A stretch of 45,682 nt of DNA from Roseomonas rosulenta (GCF_016106005.1 NZ_JACADR010000008.1:1-45682); one strand, 5' to 3'. Shown: positions 17,066 through 25,961, numbered from the stretch's first letter. Numbers and translations: made by a program. The notes: generated from the sequence alone by a model not told the origin.

Positions 17066-18301
17066 GCGTCGAGCACCAGCGCGGATCCGGGCGTGCCGAC
17101 GCACAGCAGGCAGTGGCCGGGTGGTACATGATGGTCGGGCTTCACCGCGTGGCTGACGGTGCCGGACGCGACAGCCGTCTCGCAGCTTCCACAACTGCCG
17201 GACCGGCAGCCGGATTGGACCGCGACCCCGTGACGTTCCGCAAAGTCGAGCAGGCTCGAATCCCGTCCGTCCCAGACCAGCGTGCGCCCCGCGCGACGAA
17301 ACTGAACCTCGACGGCGGTGGCGATACCGGCCGCTGCATTGCCCGAAGCCGCGTGCACGGGCGCGAGGGACGCCGGGCCGAAGGCCTCGTGATGGATGTC
17401 CTACGGGTCAATGCCCCAGGTCAGGAGCGCGGGGATGAGGCTCGCCATCATCGTCGGCGGGCCGCGGATGTAGAATGCGTGACGGCCCCGCGGCAGCGTC
17501 TGGCGCAGCAAGGCTACATCGACGTCTGGCGAGTGCTGGTAATCCCGCCTCGGAACATCGTCGGGGCGCGGCTGGCTGTAGGTGACGTTTAGGTGGAAGG
17601 AGGAATGCTCGGCCGCCAACTCCTCAAGCCTTGCCTTGAAGGCATGCTCACCGCCGTCACGAAGCCCGTAGTAGAGGTACAGGACACGACCGGGCTGCTG
17701 CTCCAGGCACCAGCTCAGCATACTCATCATGGGCGTGATGCCGATTCCGCCGGCGATGAAGACTGCCGGGAGCCGTGCGTCGGTGTCGATGAAGAAGCGG
17801 CCAGACGGAGCCCTCACCCTGAGGAGGTCGCCTTCCTGCGCCCGGTCATGCAACTGGTTGGAGGCGACGCCCGGTGGCAGCTCCGGCCGATCCAGTGGCG
17901 ATGGAACCCGCTTGACGGTGATGCGGTAGGCGTCCGGCCTCGGTGCATCGGACAATGAATAGCAGCATGTGATCGTCCGCCCGGCGCCGGTCCTAGCCTC
18001 CGGGACGTCAAGCGCGAGTTAGGAATTGGCCTGGCTGGAATTGTGGCAGCAGCGCCCCATCCACCGGCGCGAGATAGAATGAGCATTGCGTCCGCAGCGC
18101 ATCCTCGAACTGGCGCCGCAGGACACGAAACTCTCGCAGGCCCGGCCAGGCTAGGGAACGATCTGTCGTGTCCGGCTCGCTCGTCGGCATTGCCGGCAGT
18201 GCGGCCCGCCGGCGCCAGCGCCATATTGCAACGCCGATTCCTACCGCGAGCTGAAACAGTAGCGCGACGGAGATATAGAAGAGCAGTTCGAGTGCGGTCA
18301 C
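17062..18301 (-). pseudogene. Membrane-anchored FNR-type flavin/2Fe-2S reductase, broken by frameshift and amber stop
   Basis: Reassembled, the gene starts near GTG 18301 (V-T-A-L-E-L-L-F...) with one membrane helix. An FAD-binding domain follows (FQPGQFLT ... CCYSLSDAP), then an NAD(P)H domain (FIAGGIGITPMMSML, FKARLEELA, FYIRGPPTMM), and a plant-type ferredoxin domain with cysteines in CRSGSCGSC and HCLLC. The frame breaks around 18012-18020, between QFLT and the YSLS block. A TAG at 17401-17403 then separates the reductase domain from the ferredoxin domain; beyond it the frame continues as DIHHEAFGPAS, a normal family segment. Of the usual Hmp/VanB-like signature only the NADPH 'CGPP' motif is altered (RGPP). 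It heads the operon reductase-cytochrome b-cytochrome c-VIT. Separate functional fragments are conceivable but unlikely. Confidence 0.75.
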
Positions 18302-18589
18302 CGTCCGTAAATTCGCACTGCCAGGTACGCGGAGGCAGCCAGACGCAACGTCGATGGACTGACGAGCGATGGTCGGGCCACGCCTTGCCTGTCCACGCAC
18401 GCCTCCTCGGTTTGAGCTGAGGGTCGGTCAACCCAATTCCCAACTCAAACATGCGCGCCACGACCGGCCGTCGTCCTTGCTCCAGATCAACGCCAGGGAC
18501 CGGCCAACAGACGAGCCTAGGTGAAGCACTTCTCGCCCTGTGGCTGCTCGGCGCGGCACGCCCTTCTTCCGTGCGGCGCCTCGACCGAC

Positions 18590-18627
18590 CATGCTGCCCA
18601 GGCGTAGTCATGCTGCCCAGGCGTAGT
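18590..18627. repeat. 19-bp perfect tandem duplication upstream of the P-type ATPase
   Basis: CATGCTGCCCAGGCGTAGT occurs twice back to back (18590-18608 and 18609-18627), about 70-100 bp before the ATPase start. The surrounding stretch 18302-18694 has no supported gene. The repeat could be a replication-slippage scar or paired regulator sites. Confidence 0.7.
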
Positions 18628-18694
18628 CACGATGCGACCCCGCCATCCTCGGTCTGCGGGAAACTCGCGCCAGGCGCTCCAGAGGACGAGGGCC

Positions 18695-21214
18695 ATGCCG
18701 GATGCACCGATGACCAGGGAGAACGGCGGTGGCCTCAGCGAGCGGGAGGCCGCGGCCCGCCTGAAGGCCGATGGCCCCAATGAACTGGCACGCGCCGGGC
18801 GCAGAACGCCATTCCGGATCGTGCTTGAGGTGCTGCGCGAGCCCATGCTGGCGCTCCTGCTCGGCGGTGGCGTGCTCTACCTGCTGCTCGGTAGTCCGGA
18901 AGAGGCCCTCATCCTGCTGGCCTTCGCGCTGTTCTCCATCGTGATCACGGTCGTCCAGGAAAGCCGCACCGAACGCGTCCTGGAAGCACTGCGCGACCTG
19001 ACCAGCCCACGCGCATTGGTGATCCGCGGAGGCGAACGCAAGCGCATTGCCGGTCGCGAAGTCGTTCGCGGCGACCTGGTGGTGCTGGCGGAGGGCGATC
19101 GCGTCCCGGCCGACGCCCGGCTGATCGAGGCCAGCGACGTCCAGACCGATGAATCGCTGCTGACGGGAGAGTCGGTTCCAGTGCGGAAGGTGGCAAGCGC
19201 GACATTGCCGCCGGCGCGTCCGGGCGGCGATGATCTGCCGCATGTCTTCTCGGGATCGCTGGTGGTGCGAGGCAGTGGCATCGCCGAGGTGACGGCGACC
19301 GGTCCGCACAGTGAGATCGGCCGGATCGGCCAGTCGCTCAGTGCGCTCGATCCCGAGCCACCGCGGCTGCAGGCGCAGATGCGCCGACTGGTGAAGTTCT
19401 GTGCGATCTTCGGTGGCGTCGTCAGCGTGCTGGCGGTGCTGCTCTACGGCACATTGCGCGGCGGCTGGCTGGATGCGCTGCTGGCCGGGATCGCCATCGG
19501 CATGTCCATGGTGCCGGAGGAGTTGCCGGTGGTGCTTACCGTCTTCATGGCGATGGGCGCCTGGCGGATCTCCAAGGCGCGAGTTCTGACGCGGCGCGCG
19601 GCGTCGATCGAGACGCTGGGTTCCGCCACGGTGCTATGCACCGACAAGACCGGCACACTGACGCAGAACCGTATGACGGTGGCTGTGCTGTGCCTGCCAG
19701 ATGGCAGTGAGTTTCACCCGCAGGATGGCGCGATACCGCAGGGGTTTCGTCTGCTGGTAGAGACGGGGAGGCTAGCCAGCGTGCCGCAGCCCTTCGACCC
19801 AATGGAGAAGGCGTTCCACGCGATGGCCGACGGGATGGCCCAGCCCGCGCTTGACCTCATCCGTACCTACGGCCTTCGCCCCGATCTGCTGGCGATGACG
19901 AATATCTGGCGATCCGGCACCGAGACCATCGTCGCCACGAAGGGCGCACCCGAGGCTATCGCCTTGCTATGCCACCTCGATGCCGAGGCGCGCGCCGCGC
20001 TGATCGCGAGGACCGAGGTGTTGGCTGCGAAAGGCATGCGCGTGCTCGCCGTGGCCCGTGCCACGCACAGCGGCGAGGCCTGGCCGGAGACGCAGGACCG
20101 CTTCGCCTTCCGCCTGTTGGGACTCGTTGGCCTGGCCGACCCGCTGCGGCCTGGGGTGGTGGAGGCGGTGGCCGAATGCCGCACGGCCGGCATCCGCGTC
20201 GTGATGATCACCGGCGACTATCCGACCACCGCCGCCGCCATCGCGCGCCAGGCGGGGCTGGACGCCGAGACCATAGTGACCGGCGAGGCGCTTTCCGGCA
20301 TGGACGACGCAACCCTGGCGGCGCAGGCGCGCAGCACAACGGTCTTCGCCCGCGTCATGCCCGAGCAGAAGCTGCGCATCGTGGCCGCGCTGAAAGCGGA
20401 TGGCGAGGTCGTCGCGATGACTGGCGACGGAGTGAACGACGCGCCATCGCTCAAGGCCGCGCATATCGGCATCGCCATGGGTGGCCGCGGCACCGACGTC
20501 GCGCGCGAGGCGTCGTCGCTCGTGCTCCTGGATGATGATTTTGGCTCCATCGTCGCGGCCGTGCGCCTGGGTCGACGCGTCTTCGACAATTTGCGCAAAT
20601 CCATGGGCTTCATTATCGCGATTCACTTGCCCATCGCAGGTTTGGCACTGCTGCCACTCATTTTCGGGCTGCCGATCCTGCTCTGGCCGATGCATATCGC
20701 CTTCCTGGAGATGATGATCGACCCGGTCTGCACCCTGGTGTTCGAAGCCGAGACTGAGGAAGAGGGGATCATGCAGCGCCCGCCACGCGATCCGGCGGCC
20801 CCGCTGTTCTCCGCCTCGCTGCTGGGTTGGAGCGTGCTGCAGGGGGCCGTCGTGCTGGCGCCGACGGCAGGCATCTATCTGGTCGCGCTGGATCGGGGCA
20901 TGCCCGAGCCGGAAGTCAGGTCGCTGACCTTCTTCGCCCTGGTGATCAGTATCGTCGGGCTGATCTTTGTGAATCGGTCCTTCAGCGCCTCTATCATCAC
21001 TGCCTTCAGGCGGCGCAACGCAGTGCTGCGCTGGGTGATGCTGGCAGTGACGGTGATGCTCGGGGTTACGTTGGCGCTACCCTTTGCGCAGCGCATGTTC
21101 CGCTTCGGGCCCCTGCATCCAGACGATCTCGCGGTGACGGTTACGGCCGGGCTGGCGACCATCCTCATCCTCGAATTCCTGAAGCCGCATTGGCGCAAAC
21201 GTCTGATGACGTGA
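18695..21214 (+). CDS. P2-type cation-transporting ATPase (Ca2+/Mn2+ class)
   Basis: The 839-residue P-type ATPase has an N-terminal cation-ATPase domain (GLSEREAAARLKADGPNEL), the actuator motif LTGES, M4 with PEELPVVLTVFMAMG, the phosphorylation site DKTGTLTQN, KGAPE in the nucleotide domain, TGDGVNDAPSL at the hinge and a C-terminal helix bundle. PEELP replaces the usual PEGLP of SERCA-type pumps and is common in bacterial P2 members. No N-terminal heavy-metal domain or CPC motif is seen, so Ca2+ or Mn2+ is more likely than copper or zinc. ATG 18695 is chosen for the GAGGACGAGGG before it; ATG 18710 is possible. It is divergent from the electron-transfer operon. The gene appears complete. 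Confidence 0.85.
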   Translation: MPDAPMTRENGGGLSEREAAARLKADGPNELARAGRRTPFRIVLEVLREPMLALLLGGGVLYLLLGSPEEALILLAFALFSIVITVVQESRTERVLEALRDLTSPRALVIRGGERKRIAGREVVRGDLVVLAEGDRVPADARLIEASDVQTDESLLTGESVPVRKVASATLPPARPGGDDLPHVFSGSLVVRGSGIAEVTATGPHSEIGRIGQSLSALDPEPPRLQAQMRRLVKFCAIFGGVVSVLAVLLYGTLRGGWLDALLAGIAIGMSMVPEELPVVLTVFMAMGAWRISKARVLTRRAASIETLGSATVLCTDKTGTLTQNRMTVAVLCLPDGSEFHPQDGAIPQGFRLLVETGRLASVPQPFDPMEKAFHAMADGMAQPALDLIRTYGLRPDLLAMTNIWRSGTETIVATKGAPEAIALLCHLDAEARAALIARTEVLAAKGMRVLAVARATHSGEAWPETQDRFAFRLLGLVGLADPLRPGVVEAVAECRTAGIRVVMITGDYPTTAAAIARQAGLDAETIVTGEALSGMDDATLAAQARSTTVFARVMPEQKLRIVAALKADGEVVAMTGDGVNDAPSLKAAHIGIAMGGRGTDVAREASSLVLLDDDFGSIVAAVRLGRRVFDNLRKSMGFIIAIHLPIAGLALLPLIFGLPILLWPMHIAFLEMMIDPVCTLVFEAETEEEGIMQRPPRDPAAPLFSASLLGWSVLQGAVVLAPTAGIYLVALDRGMPEPEVRSLTFFALVISIVGLIFVNRSFSASIITAFRRRNAVLRWVMLAVTVMLGVTLALPFAQRMFRFGPLHPDDLAVTVTAGLATILILEFLKPHWRKRLMT

Positions 21215-21322
21215 CGATACCCTGGTACAATCTCGCGGCCGTGCTGGGCATCGGGCTGCGGGATGGCCTGGGGCAAGAGCGCCGAGAGTTCCGCGACCTT
21301 GGGTAAGCGGATCCACCCATAG

Positions 21323-21678
21323 CACCCGCCGCTTCACCACCTGCACCGCCAGCTGTGACGCGGCGAAGTCCACCGTAGAGTCGCTGACGTTCCACGCCGT
21401 CACGCGCACGCTGTCGTTACTCCACACGTGGCAGTCCAGCACGAAGGCGATGCTGCTGGTGTCGAGCGATGGATCGGCGAGGTACCTCCGCCGCGCGCCT
21501 GGAACCGTGACGTCGACGTTGGCCGTGGCGCTGGACCCAAGGCTCGACAGGTCATAGTTGGTCTCAAGCGCAAGCGTCCGTGTCCCCGCCGGCAGCGAAG
21601 GAGAGCCGTAGAGCCGCAACGCCTCGAACTCGATCTGCCCGTCGAAGCCGATGATGCGCGCTTTGCGCGATCGCCGCA
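21323..21678 (-). pseudogene. Remnant A of an unidentified beta-rich C-terminal domain
   Basis: Read on the minus strand, the frame contains GFDGQIEFEALRLYG, SLPAGTRTLALETNYD, FVLDCHVWSNDSVRVTA and ends LAVQVVKRRV. Two further damaged copies of the same domain lie at 27384-27496 and 28812-29089. The 5' side is cut at 21678, exactly where the IS66 end begins. After KRRV the frame has no natural stop and runs on toward the ATPase gene. The spacing of aromatic and polar residues suggests a beta-sandwich. Phage tail or surface proteins are possible sources, but I cannot name the family. Confidence 0.5.
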
Positions 21679-21701
21679 GTAAGCAATTTCATGACCGCAC
21701 C

Positions 21702-23361
21702 CTACGCGTCAGCGTTGCTCTGTGGCCCCCGGTCGCAGGGCGCGTCATGCCTGGCCGCTTTCGCCCAGCACCATGGCATGAGATCGTCGATGCGGCTTCG
21801 TGGCCAGCCTTCGAGGAGGCGGGTGAGCAGGTCGGTGAGGTATCGCTGGGGATCGACGCCGTTGAGCTTGCAGGTCTCGATAAGCGAGGCGATGGCGGCC
21901 CAGGCCTCTGCGCCCTCATCGCAGCCGGCGAAAATCGCGTTCTTGCGGCTGAGCGCCACGGGCTTGGCGGCGCGCTCGACGCTGTTGGTGTCGAGCTCGA
22001 TGCGGCCGTCCTCGAGGAACCGCAACAGGCCCTCGCGGTGGTTCAGCGCATAGCGGATCGCCTCTGCCATGGTGCTCCGCGCAGGCAGCCTCGCCAGCGT
22101 CGCCTCGAACCAGGCGAACAGGTCCTGGACCAGCGGGCGATTGCGGGCGCGCCTTTCGGCCACGTGCGTCTCGGGCGATGTGCCGCGGATCTCGGCCTCG
22201 ATAGCGTAGAGGGCGGCGATGCGGTGCAGCGCTTCCTCGACGATCGGCGCCTTGGCCCTCAGCGCCAGGTCGTAGAACTGCCGCTGCGCATGGCCCTAGC
22301 AGAACGCCACGACCGCGGGGCCCGGCCCCGTGGCCGCGTCGGCGAGGCCATTGTATCCGGCATAGCCGTCGCACTGCAGGATGCCGCGATAGCCGCCCAG
22401 CAGCGCCCTCGCATGCTCGCGGCCGCGGCCCGGGCCCGTAAGTGTAGACGACCCCCGGCGCGTCGACCCAGCCCCAGGGCCGGCTGTCGCGCGCGATGGA
22501 CCAGTATCAGCCTGTCTTCGTCTTGCCGCGGCCCGGGTCCAGGACCGGCACCGAGGTCTCGTCGGCGAACAGCCGCGCCGAGGCCAGCAGGATCGCCTTC
22601 ATCCGCCGCACGACCGGCAAGATCTCCGCCGCCGCTGTGCCAACCCAGGCCGCCAGCGTCGCGCGGTCCACGAGGATGCCCTGCCGCGCGAGGATCCCGG
22701 CTTGGCAATAGAGCGGGAGATGGTCCGCGTAGCGGGAGACCAAGACATGGGCGACCGTCGCCTCGGTCGGCAGTCCGCCCTCGATCAGGCGCGCCGGTGC
22801 CGGCCTCTGCACCACCACGCCGGCGCAGGCCCGGCAGGCCAGCTTCGGCCGCTTCGTCACGATCACTCGGAACAGCGCGGGGATCACGTCGAGCCGCTCC
22901 GAGCTGTCGGCGCCGATCTCCACCATCGTTGCCGCGCAGCAAGGGCAGGCGGTGCTCGCCGGCGTCAGCACCACCTCGATCCGCGGCATGTGGGCGGGCA
23001 GCGCGCCGCGGGCGGCCCGGCGCTTGGTCGCGCGTTCCTGCCGCAGTTCTGGGTCGCGCTTCTCGGCCTCCGCATCGGCCTTCGCGATCGCCGTCTCGAG
23101 GTCGGCCAGGCCGAGTTGCAGCTGCTCCTCCGGCAGCCGCTCCGACTTCCGGCAGAACTGCTGCCGCTGCAGCTTCAGCAGGATGTGGCGGAGCCGGTCG
23201 TTCTGCGCCTCCAGCGCATCGCGCGCAGCGGACGCATCGTCGCGCTCGGCCAGCACCTCGATCAACAACGCGCGCAGAGCCGCGGGATCGTCAGGAAGTG
23301 CGGAGATATCGAGCGCGTCGGGAACAACAGAATCGTCACCGATCGCGCCGTGTCGCGCCAA
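21702..23361 (-). pseudogene. tnpC: IS66 transposase TnpC, broken
   Basis: The N-terminal part is normal: LPDDPAALRALLIE, a coiled coil, the LQRQQFCRKSERL helix, a zinc-finger-like CPCC...CRAC pair, and the start of the DDE core at LFADETSVPVLDPG. A TGA at 22507-22509 then stops the frame before YWSIARDSRPWG. A frameshift within the GC-only run near 22430-22445 follows. A TAG at 22296-22298 replaces the tryptophan usual in the FCWAH segment. The C-terminal block SVERAAKPVALSRKNAIFAG is intact. The first codon appears to be TTG. Three lesions mean no active transposase. Confidence 0.85.
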
Positions 23362-23413
23362 GTGGAAGGCGCTACCCTGCGACCTCGGGGCGTGCCGTCC
23401 AGGCCGGCATGCG

Positions 23414-23719
23414 TCAGTCGATCCCCTCCAGCAGCATCGATGGCTGCGCCGGCGTCAGCGACACCGCGTCGCCCTGTGTCGCCGGCCCGACGAAGCGACC
23501 GCGGTCGAGCCGCTTGGCGTAGAGGCACAGGCTCTGGCCGTCCCAGAACAGCAGCTTCACCAGGTGGCCGCGCTTGCAGCGGAACGCAAAGATATGGCCG
23601 CTGAACGGATCGCGGCCCAGCATCTCCTGCGCCAGCCGCACTAGCCCTTAGAAGCCTCGGCGCATATCCGTCGGGCCGGCTGCCAGCCAGACCCGCACGC
23701 CCGGCGGCGGCCCAATCAC
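23414..23719 (-). pseudogene. tnpB: IS66 accessory protein TnpB, nonsense mutation
   Basis: The GTG start at 23719 overlaps the tnpA stop. The protein opens with PPPGVRVWLAAGPTDMRRGF and then meets TAA at 23648-23650, in the position of the Asp/Glu of the conserved GFDGL. The remaining frame (LAQEMLGRDPFSGHIF, KLLFWDGQSLCLYAKRLDRG) matches IS66 Orf2 throughout. A restart at ATG 23641 would give a 75-residue fragment. GAA to TAA is the simplest change. Confidence 0.85.
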
Positions 23720-24081
23720 GCCTCCAGCGCCGCCACCAGCCGCGCGACCGCGGCGGCATCCGTCGTCGCCGCGACCCGCAGCACCCGCCCGTTGCGCAGC
23801 ACCACCTCGATCGGCCCGGGGGCGATGTCAGACACTGGCGGCGGCATGGACGACGCAGCCGCATCGGGCGTCACAAGGCGCACCGGCAGCAGCCTCGGCG
23901 GCGGTGGGCGTCGCCGCGGCACATCACAACGCGTCGCGCGTCGCCAGCGATGCAGCAGGCTGGTACAGACTCCGTGCCGACGCGACACCGCCGTCACCGT
24001 CTCGCCAAGCTGGAACGTCTCCGCCACCAGCCGGACCTTGTCCTCCGCGCTGAAGCTGCGCCGCCGCTCGCCCCGTTGTAG
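23716..24081 (-). CDS. tnpA: IS66 accessory protein TnpA (5' end uncertain)
   Basis: The frame holds RSFSAEDKVRLVAETF, then GETVTAVSRRHGVCTSLLHRW, the helix-turn-helix of IS66 Orf1. A Pro/Arg-rich linker and a C-terminal domain ending VAATTDAAAVARLVAALEA follow. Its stop overlaps the tnpB GTG. No plausible ATG or GTG precedes the conserved start, and the frame stays open into unrelated sequence, so the 5' end may have been replaced. Its role in transposition is accessory. Confidence 0.7.
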   Translation of the reverse strand, partial: LQRGERRRSFSAEDKVRLVAETFQLGETVTAVSRRHGVCTSLLHRWRRATRCDVPRRRPPPPRLLPVRLVTPDAAASSMPPPVSDIAPGPIEVVLRNGRVLRVAATTDAAAVARLVAALEA

Positions 24082-24136
24082 GCGGTGGCGAGCGCCGCGG
24101 GCCCGGGGCAAGAACGTGGCCGCAGCGACGTTCTGA

Positions 24137-24322
24137 ATGAAGGCGCGGGCGGGCTGTCGCGAGAAGGTCGATGTCAAGCCGGTGATCGACCCGATTAGCC
24201 AGCTGAGCGATGCTGAGCTCGAAGCCGAGATCAACCGTCTGAACCGGGAGCTTGGGCATGAGCCGCGCTTGGTTGTGCAGATCGTCGACGAGACGAGCGC
24301 GGGCCAGGACGAGCGGCTGTGA
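24137..24322 (+). CDS. Short hypothetical ORF beside the IS66 element
   Basis: The 61-codon frame has a plausible charged-helix composition (ISQLSDAELEAEINRLNREL) but I do not recognise it. It begins right at the edge of the IS66 tnpA region and has no clear ribosome binding site. It may be the 3' end of a gene cut by the element. The 24323-24442 stretch after it holds no gene I can see. Confidence 0.25.
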   Translation: MKARAGCREKVDVKPVIDPISQLSDAELEAEINRLNRELGHEPRLVVQIVDETSAGQDERL

Positions 24323-24442
24323 GGGCCGCGCCGAAGGGCCCGCGGTAGCCGCAGCCGCATCGCATCTGCTCAACACCGGGCATCGACCGTTGGTCGGTGG
24401 TGAAGAGATAGCTCCGATGAGCGCTGTCGAACGGCTGAAATC

Positions 24443-24481
24443 TTGACAAGTTCAGATCCGGATATTAAATACCAATCCGGA
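24443..24481 (+). promoter_or_regulatory. Promoter with overlapping inverted-repeat operator for the toxin-antitoxin pair
   Basis: TTGACA at 24443-24448 and TAAATA at 24466-24471 are 17 bp apart, a good sigma-70 promoter in a GC-rich region. TCCGGAT (24456-24462) and ATCCGGA (24475-24481) form an inverted repeat bracketing the -10 box. This is the layout expected for autorepression by the Xre-type antitoxin. GGAGG for the first gene overlaps the right arm. Confidence 0.65.
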
Positions 24482-24490
24482 GGTTGGCTC

Positions 24491-25015
24491 ATGCCGTATG
24501 CTCGCCACGCTGGTCCAACTGCCACCACGGCCCCCCCCTCGCTCGACGCCTCCCGGTTCACCTCGAGCAATCGGCGTCGTTTGAGCGGCCCTGCAATGCG
24601 CACCTTTATCGCCATAGCCGATCTGTGGGCGCTGTCGCAGGACGAGAGGCTTCTGGTTTTGGGGCTCCCATCGCGCTCGACGTACTACGGCTGGGTCAAA
24701 GCAGCCCGGGCCGGCGACGAGGTGACGCTGCCGACGGACACCCTGCTTCGCATTTCTGCCGTGCTCGGTATCCACAAGGCGTTGCGCATCCTGTTCGCCG
24801 TGGACGCCGAGGGTCTTCGCTGGCTGCGCGAGCCGCACGCGGCACTTCCGTTCGGCGGCCAGCCCCCCATCGCGCTTGTCCTGGGCGGGACGCAGGATGG
24901 CCTCATGCTGGTGCGGCGCTTCCTCGACGGGGCGCGGGGCGGGCTCTTCATGGCGCCGAACGCTGCCGATGATGCGGCGTCGGCACTGTCAGATGAGGAC
25001 ATTGTTTTCGCGTGA
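24491..25015 (+). CDS. MbcA/ParS/Xre-type antitoxin (DUF2384)
   Basis: The 174-residue protein has an Xre-like helix-turn-helix region (LPSRSTYYGWVKAARAG ... LPTDTLLRISAVLGIHKAL). A C-terminal DUF2384 toxin-binding domain follows, with LREPHAALPFGGQPP and the end GTQDGLMLVRRFLDGARGG. These antitoxins bind and mask a RES-domain NAD+-degrading toxin and repress their own operon. The ATG at 24491 is chosen because GGAGG precedes it at good spacing; an upstream ATG at 24443 lies within the promoter. It overlaps the toxin start by GTGA. Stray chromosomal TA pairs next to insertion elements are common. Confidence 0.85.
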   Translation: MPYARHAGPTATTAPPSLDASRFTSSNRRRLSGPAMRTFIAIADLWALSQDERLLVLGLPSRSTYYGWVKAARAGDEVTLPTDTLLRISAVLGIHKALRILFAVDAEGLRWLREPHAALPFGGQPPIALVLGGTQDGLMLVRRFLDGARGGLFMAPNAADDAASALSDEDIVFA

Positions 25016-25692
25016 ACGACGAAGCCTTGGTCGAGGCGCCGGCACCCGCGTGGCGCCTCATTCCTTCTCGGTTCCCTCCGATCGGTGCGTTCGACACAGT
25101 CGCTACGGCCGATGACCTTGCGGCGGTGATGGAACTCGAGGGCTGGACGAACGATCGTCTGGTTGCTGAGCGGATCGCCCGACTGCCGCAGGACCAATGG
25201 GCTTACGCAACGCCCAACGCCAGCATCGTCATGGCATCGTTCCTCCACGCCGCCCCATCGGGGTCTCGCTTCAACGGTCCAGAGCTTGGCGCTTGGTACG
25301 CTGCTACGGCCCTGACGACTGCGGTAGCCGAGGTGGCGCATCATCTCCTGCGCGAGGCGGTGGCGCGCGGAAGGCGTGAGGAGCGTCGAACTTTCCGGTG
25401 CTATGTGTGCCAGCTGGCGGGACGAGACTACCTGGACATCCGCGGGCAGATGCAGAGCCGTGCCGAACTCTACGACAGCACGAGCTACTCGGCCTCCCAG
25501 GTTTTCGGGGAGGCGGTTCGGAAATCAGGAAGATCGGGGATCGTCTACGACAGCCTCCGCCATCGTGGTGGAACCAATGTCGTGGCCTTCCGTCCTCGAC
25601 AGATCACCGAGGTCACTCCGGCGGACCACTACGACCTGCTCGTGCCGGTAGAGGGACGGATAATCGCGCGCAAGCTGACGACGGGCGCCTAG
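25012..25692 (+). CDS. RES-domain toxin (ParT/MbcT-like)
   Basis: The 226-residue protein carries the RES-domain blocks in order: WRLIPSRFPPIGAFD, GSRFNGPELGAWYAA (R and Y), TAVAEVAHH with Glu, and GIVYDSLRHRGGTNVVAFRP with the S and R that give the family its name. RES toxins cleave or ADP-ribosylate using NAD+ and arrest growth. The GTG start overlaps the antitoxin stop (GTGA), so production is coupled and the antitoxin is made first. The key residues are all present, so the toxin looks functional. The exact reaction (NAD+ phosphorolysis versus transfer) cannot be told from the sequence. Confidence 0.85.
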   Translation: MNDEALVEAPAPAWRLIPSRFPPIGAFDTVATADDLAAVMELEGWTNDRLVAERIARLPQDQWAYATPNASIVMASFLHAAPSGSRFNGPELGAWYAATALTTAVAEVAHHLLREAVARGRREERRTFRCYVCQLAGRDYLDIRGQMQSRAELYDSTSYSASQVFGEAVRKSGRSGIVYDSLRHRGGTNVVAFRPRQITEVTPADHYDLLVPVEGRIIARKLTTGA

Positions 25693-25702
25693 GTGAGGCG
25701 CG

Positions 25703-25957
25703 GTGATGCATTCGATTGGGAGGCGGGTACGGCCTGTGCGCCTACGAGACCTTAGCCTTGCTGGCACGATCTGTTTGGCGGCGGCATGCTCGGCCCCGGC
25801 TCAGCGCGCCATCGTGCCCATGCTGCGCGGGGCGCCTTCGGATGAACGGCCGCCATGGTTGCGCGATCTGCCGCAGCCGATCGAGCGGTATCCCGTGCCG
25901 CATGGTTGGGGCGGCGACAATCTGGCGGCACGACAGACCGGCGTGAATGCCTGCTAG
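25703..25957 (+). CDS. Small lipoprotein-like hypothetical protein
   Basis: The 84-codon frame begins GTG-ATG 11 bp after the RES toxin. It reads LRDLSLAGTICLAAACSAP, a signal peptide with a lipobox-like LAAAC, then a Pro/Arg/Trp-rich tail (DERPPWLRDLPQPIERYPV). I do not recognise the family. It may belong to the phage- or plasmid-derived material that follows. Part of the frame overlaps the antisense extension of the recombinase remnant. Confidence 0.35.
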   Translation: MMHSIGRRVRPVRLRDLSLAGTICLAAACSAPAQRAIVPMLRGAPSDERPPWLRDLPQPIERYPVPHGWGGDNLAARQTGVNAC

Positions 25958-25961
25958 TCGC

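Larger units (their letters stand above)
21679..24081 (-). mobile_element. IS66-family insertion sequence, inactivated
   Basis: Three genes in canonical IS66 order (tnpA, tnpB, tnpC) are transcribed leftward. The right end begins GTAAGC at 21679, matching the usual IS66 terminal hexanucleotide, and lies inside remnant A. I found no matching GCTTAC end near tnpA, so the left end is lost or diverged, and the left limit given is only that of recognisable tnpA. tnpB and tnpC both carry stops, so the element cannot move itself. Confidence 0.75.

Noticed and set aside
21303-21312. Second GTAAGC motif as another IS66 end
   Set aside because: It is a 6-8 bp match with no paired inverted repeat or transposase nearby, so chance is likely.
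1496-22298. Recoded amber codon (TAG as sense) because four genes have in-frame TAG
   Set aside because: The expected residue differs between sites (Glu/Gln or Lys in some, Trp in tnpC), and other stops (TGA, TAA) break genes here too, so ordinary nonsense mutation fits better.
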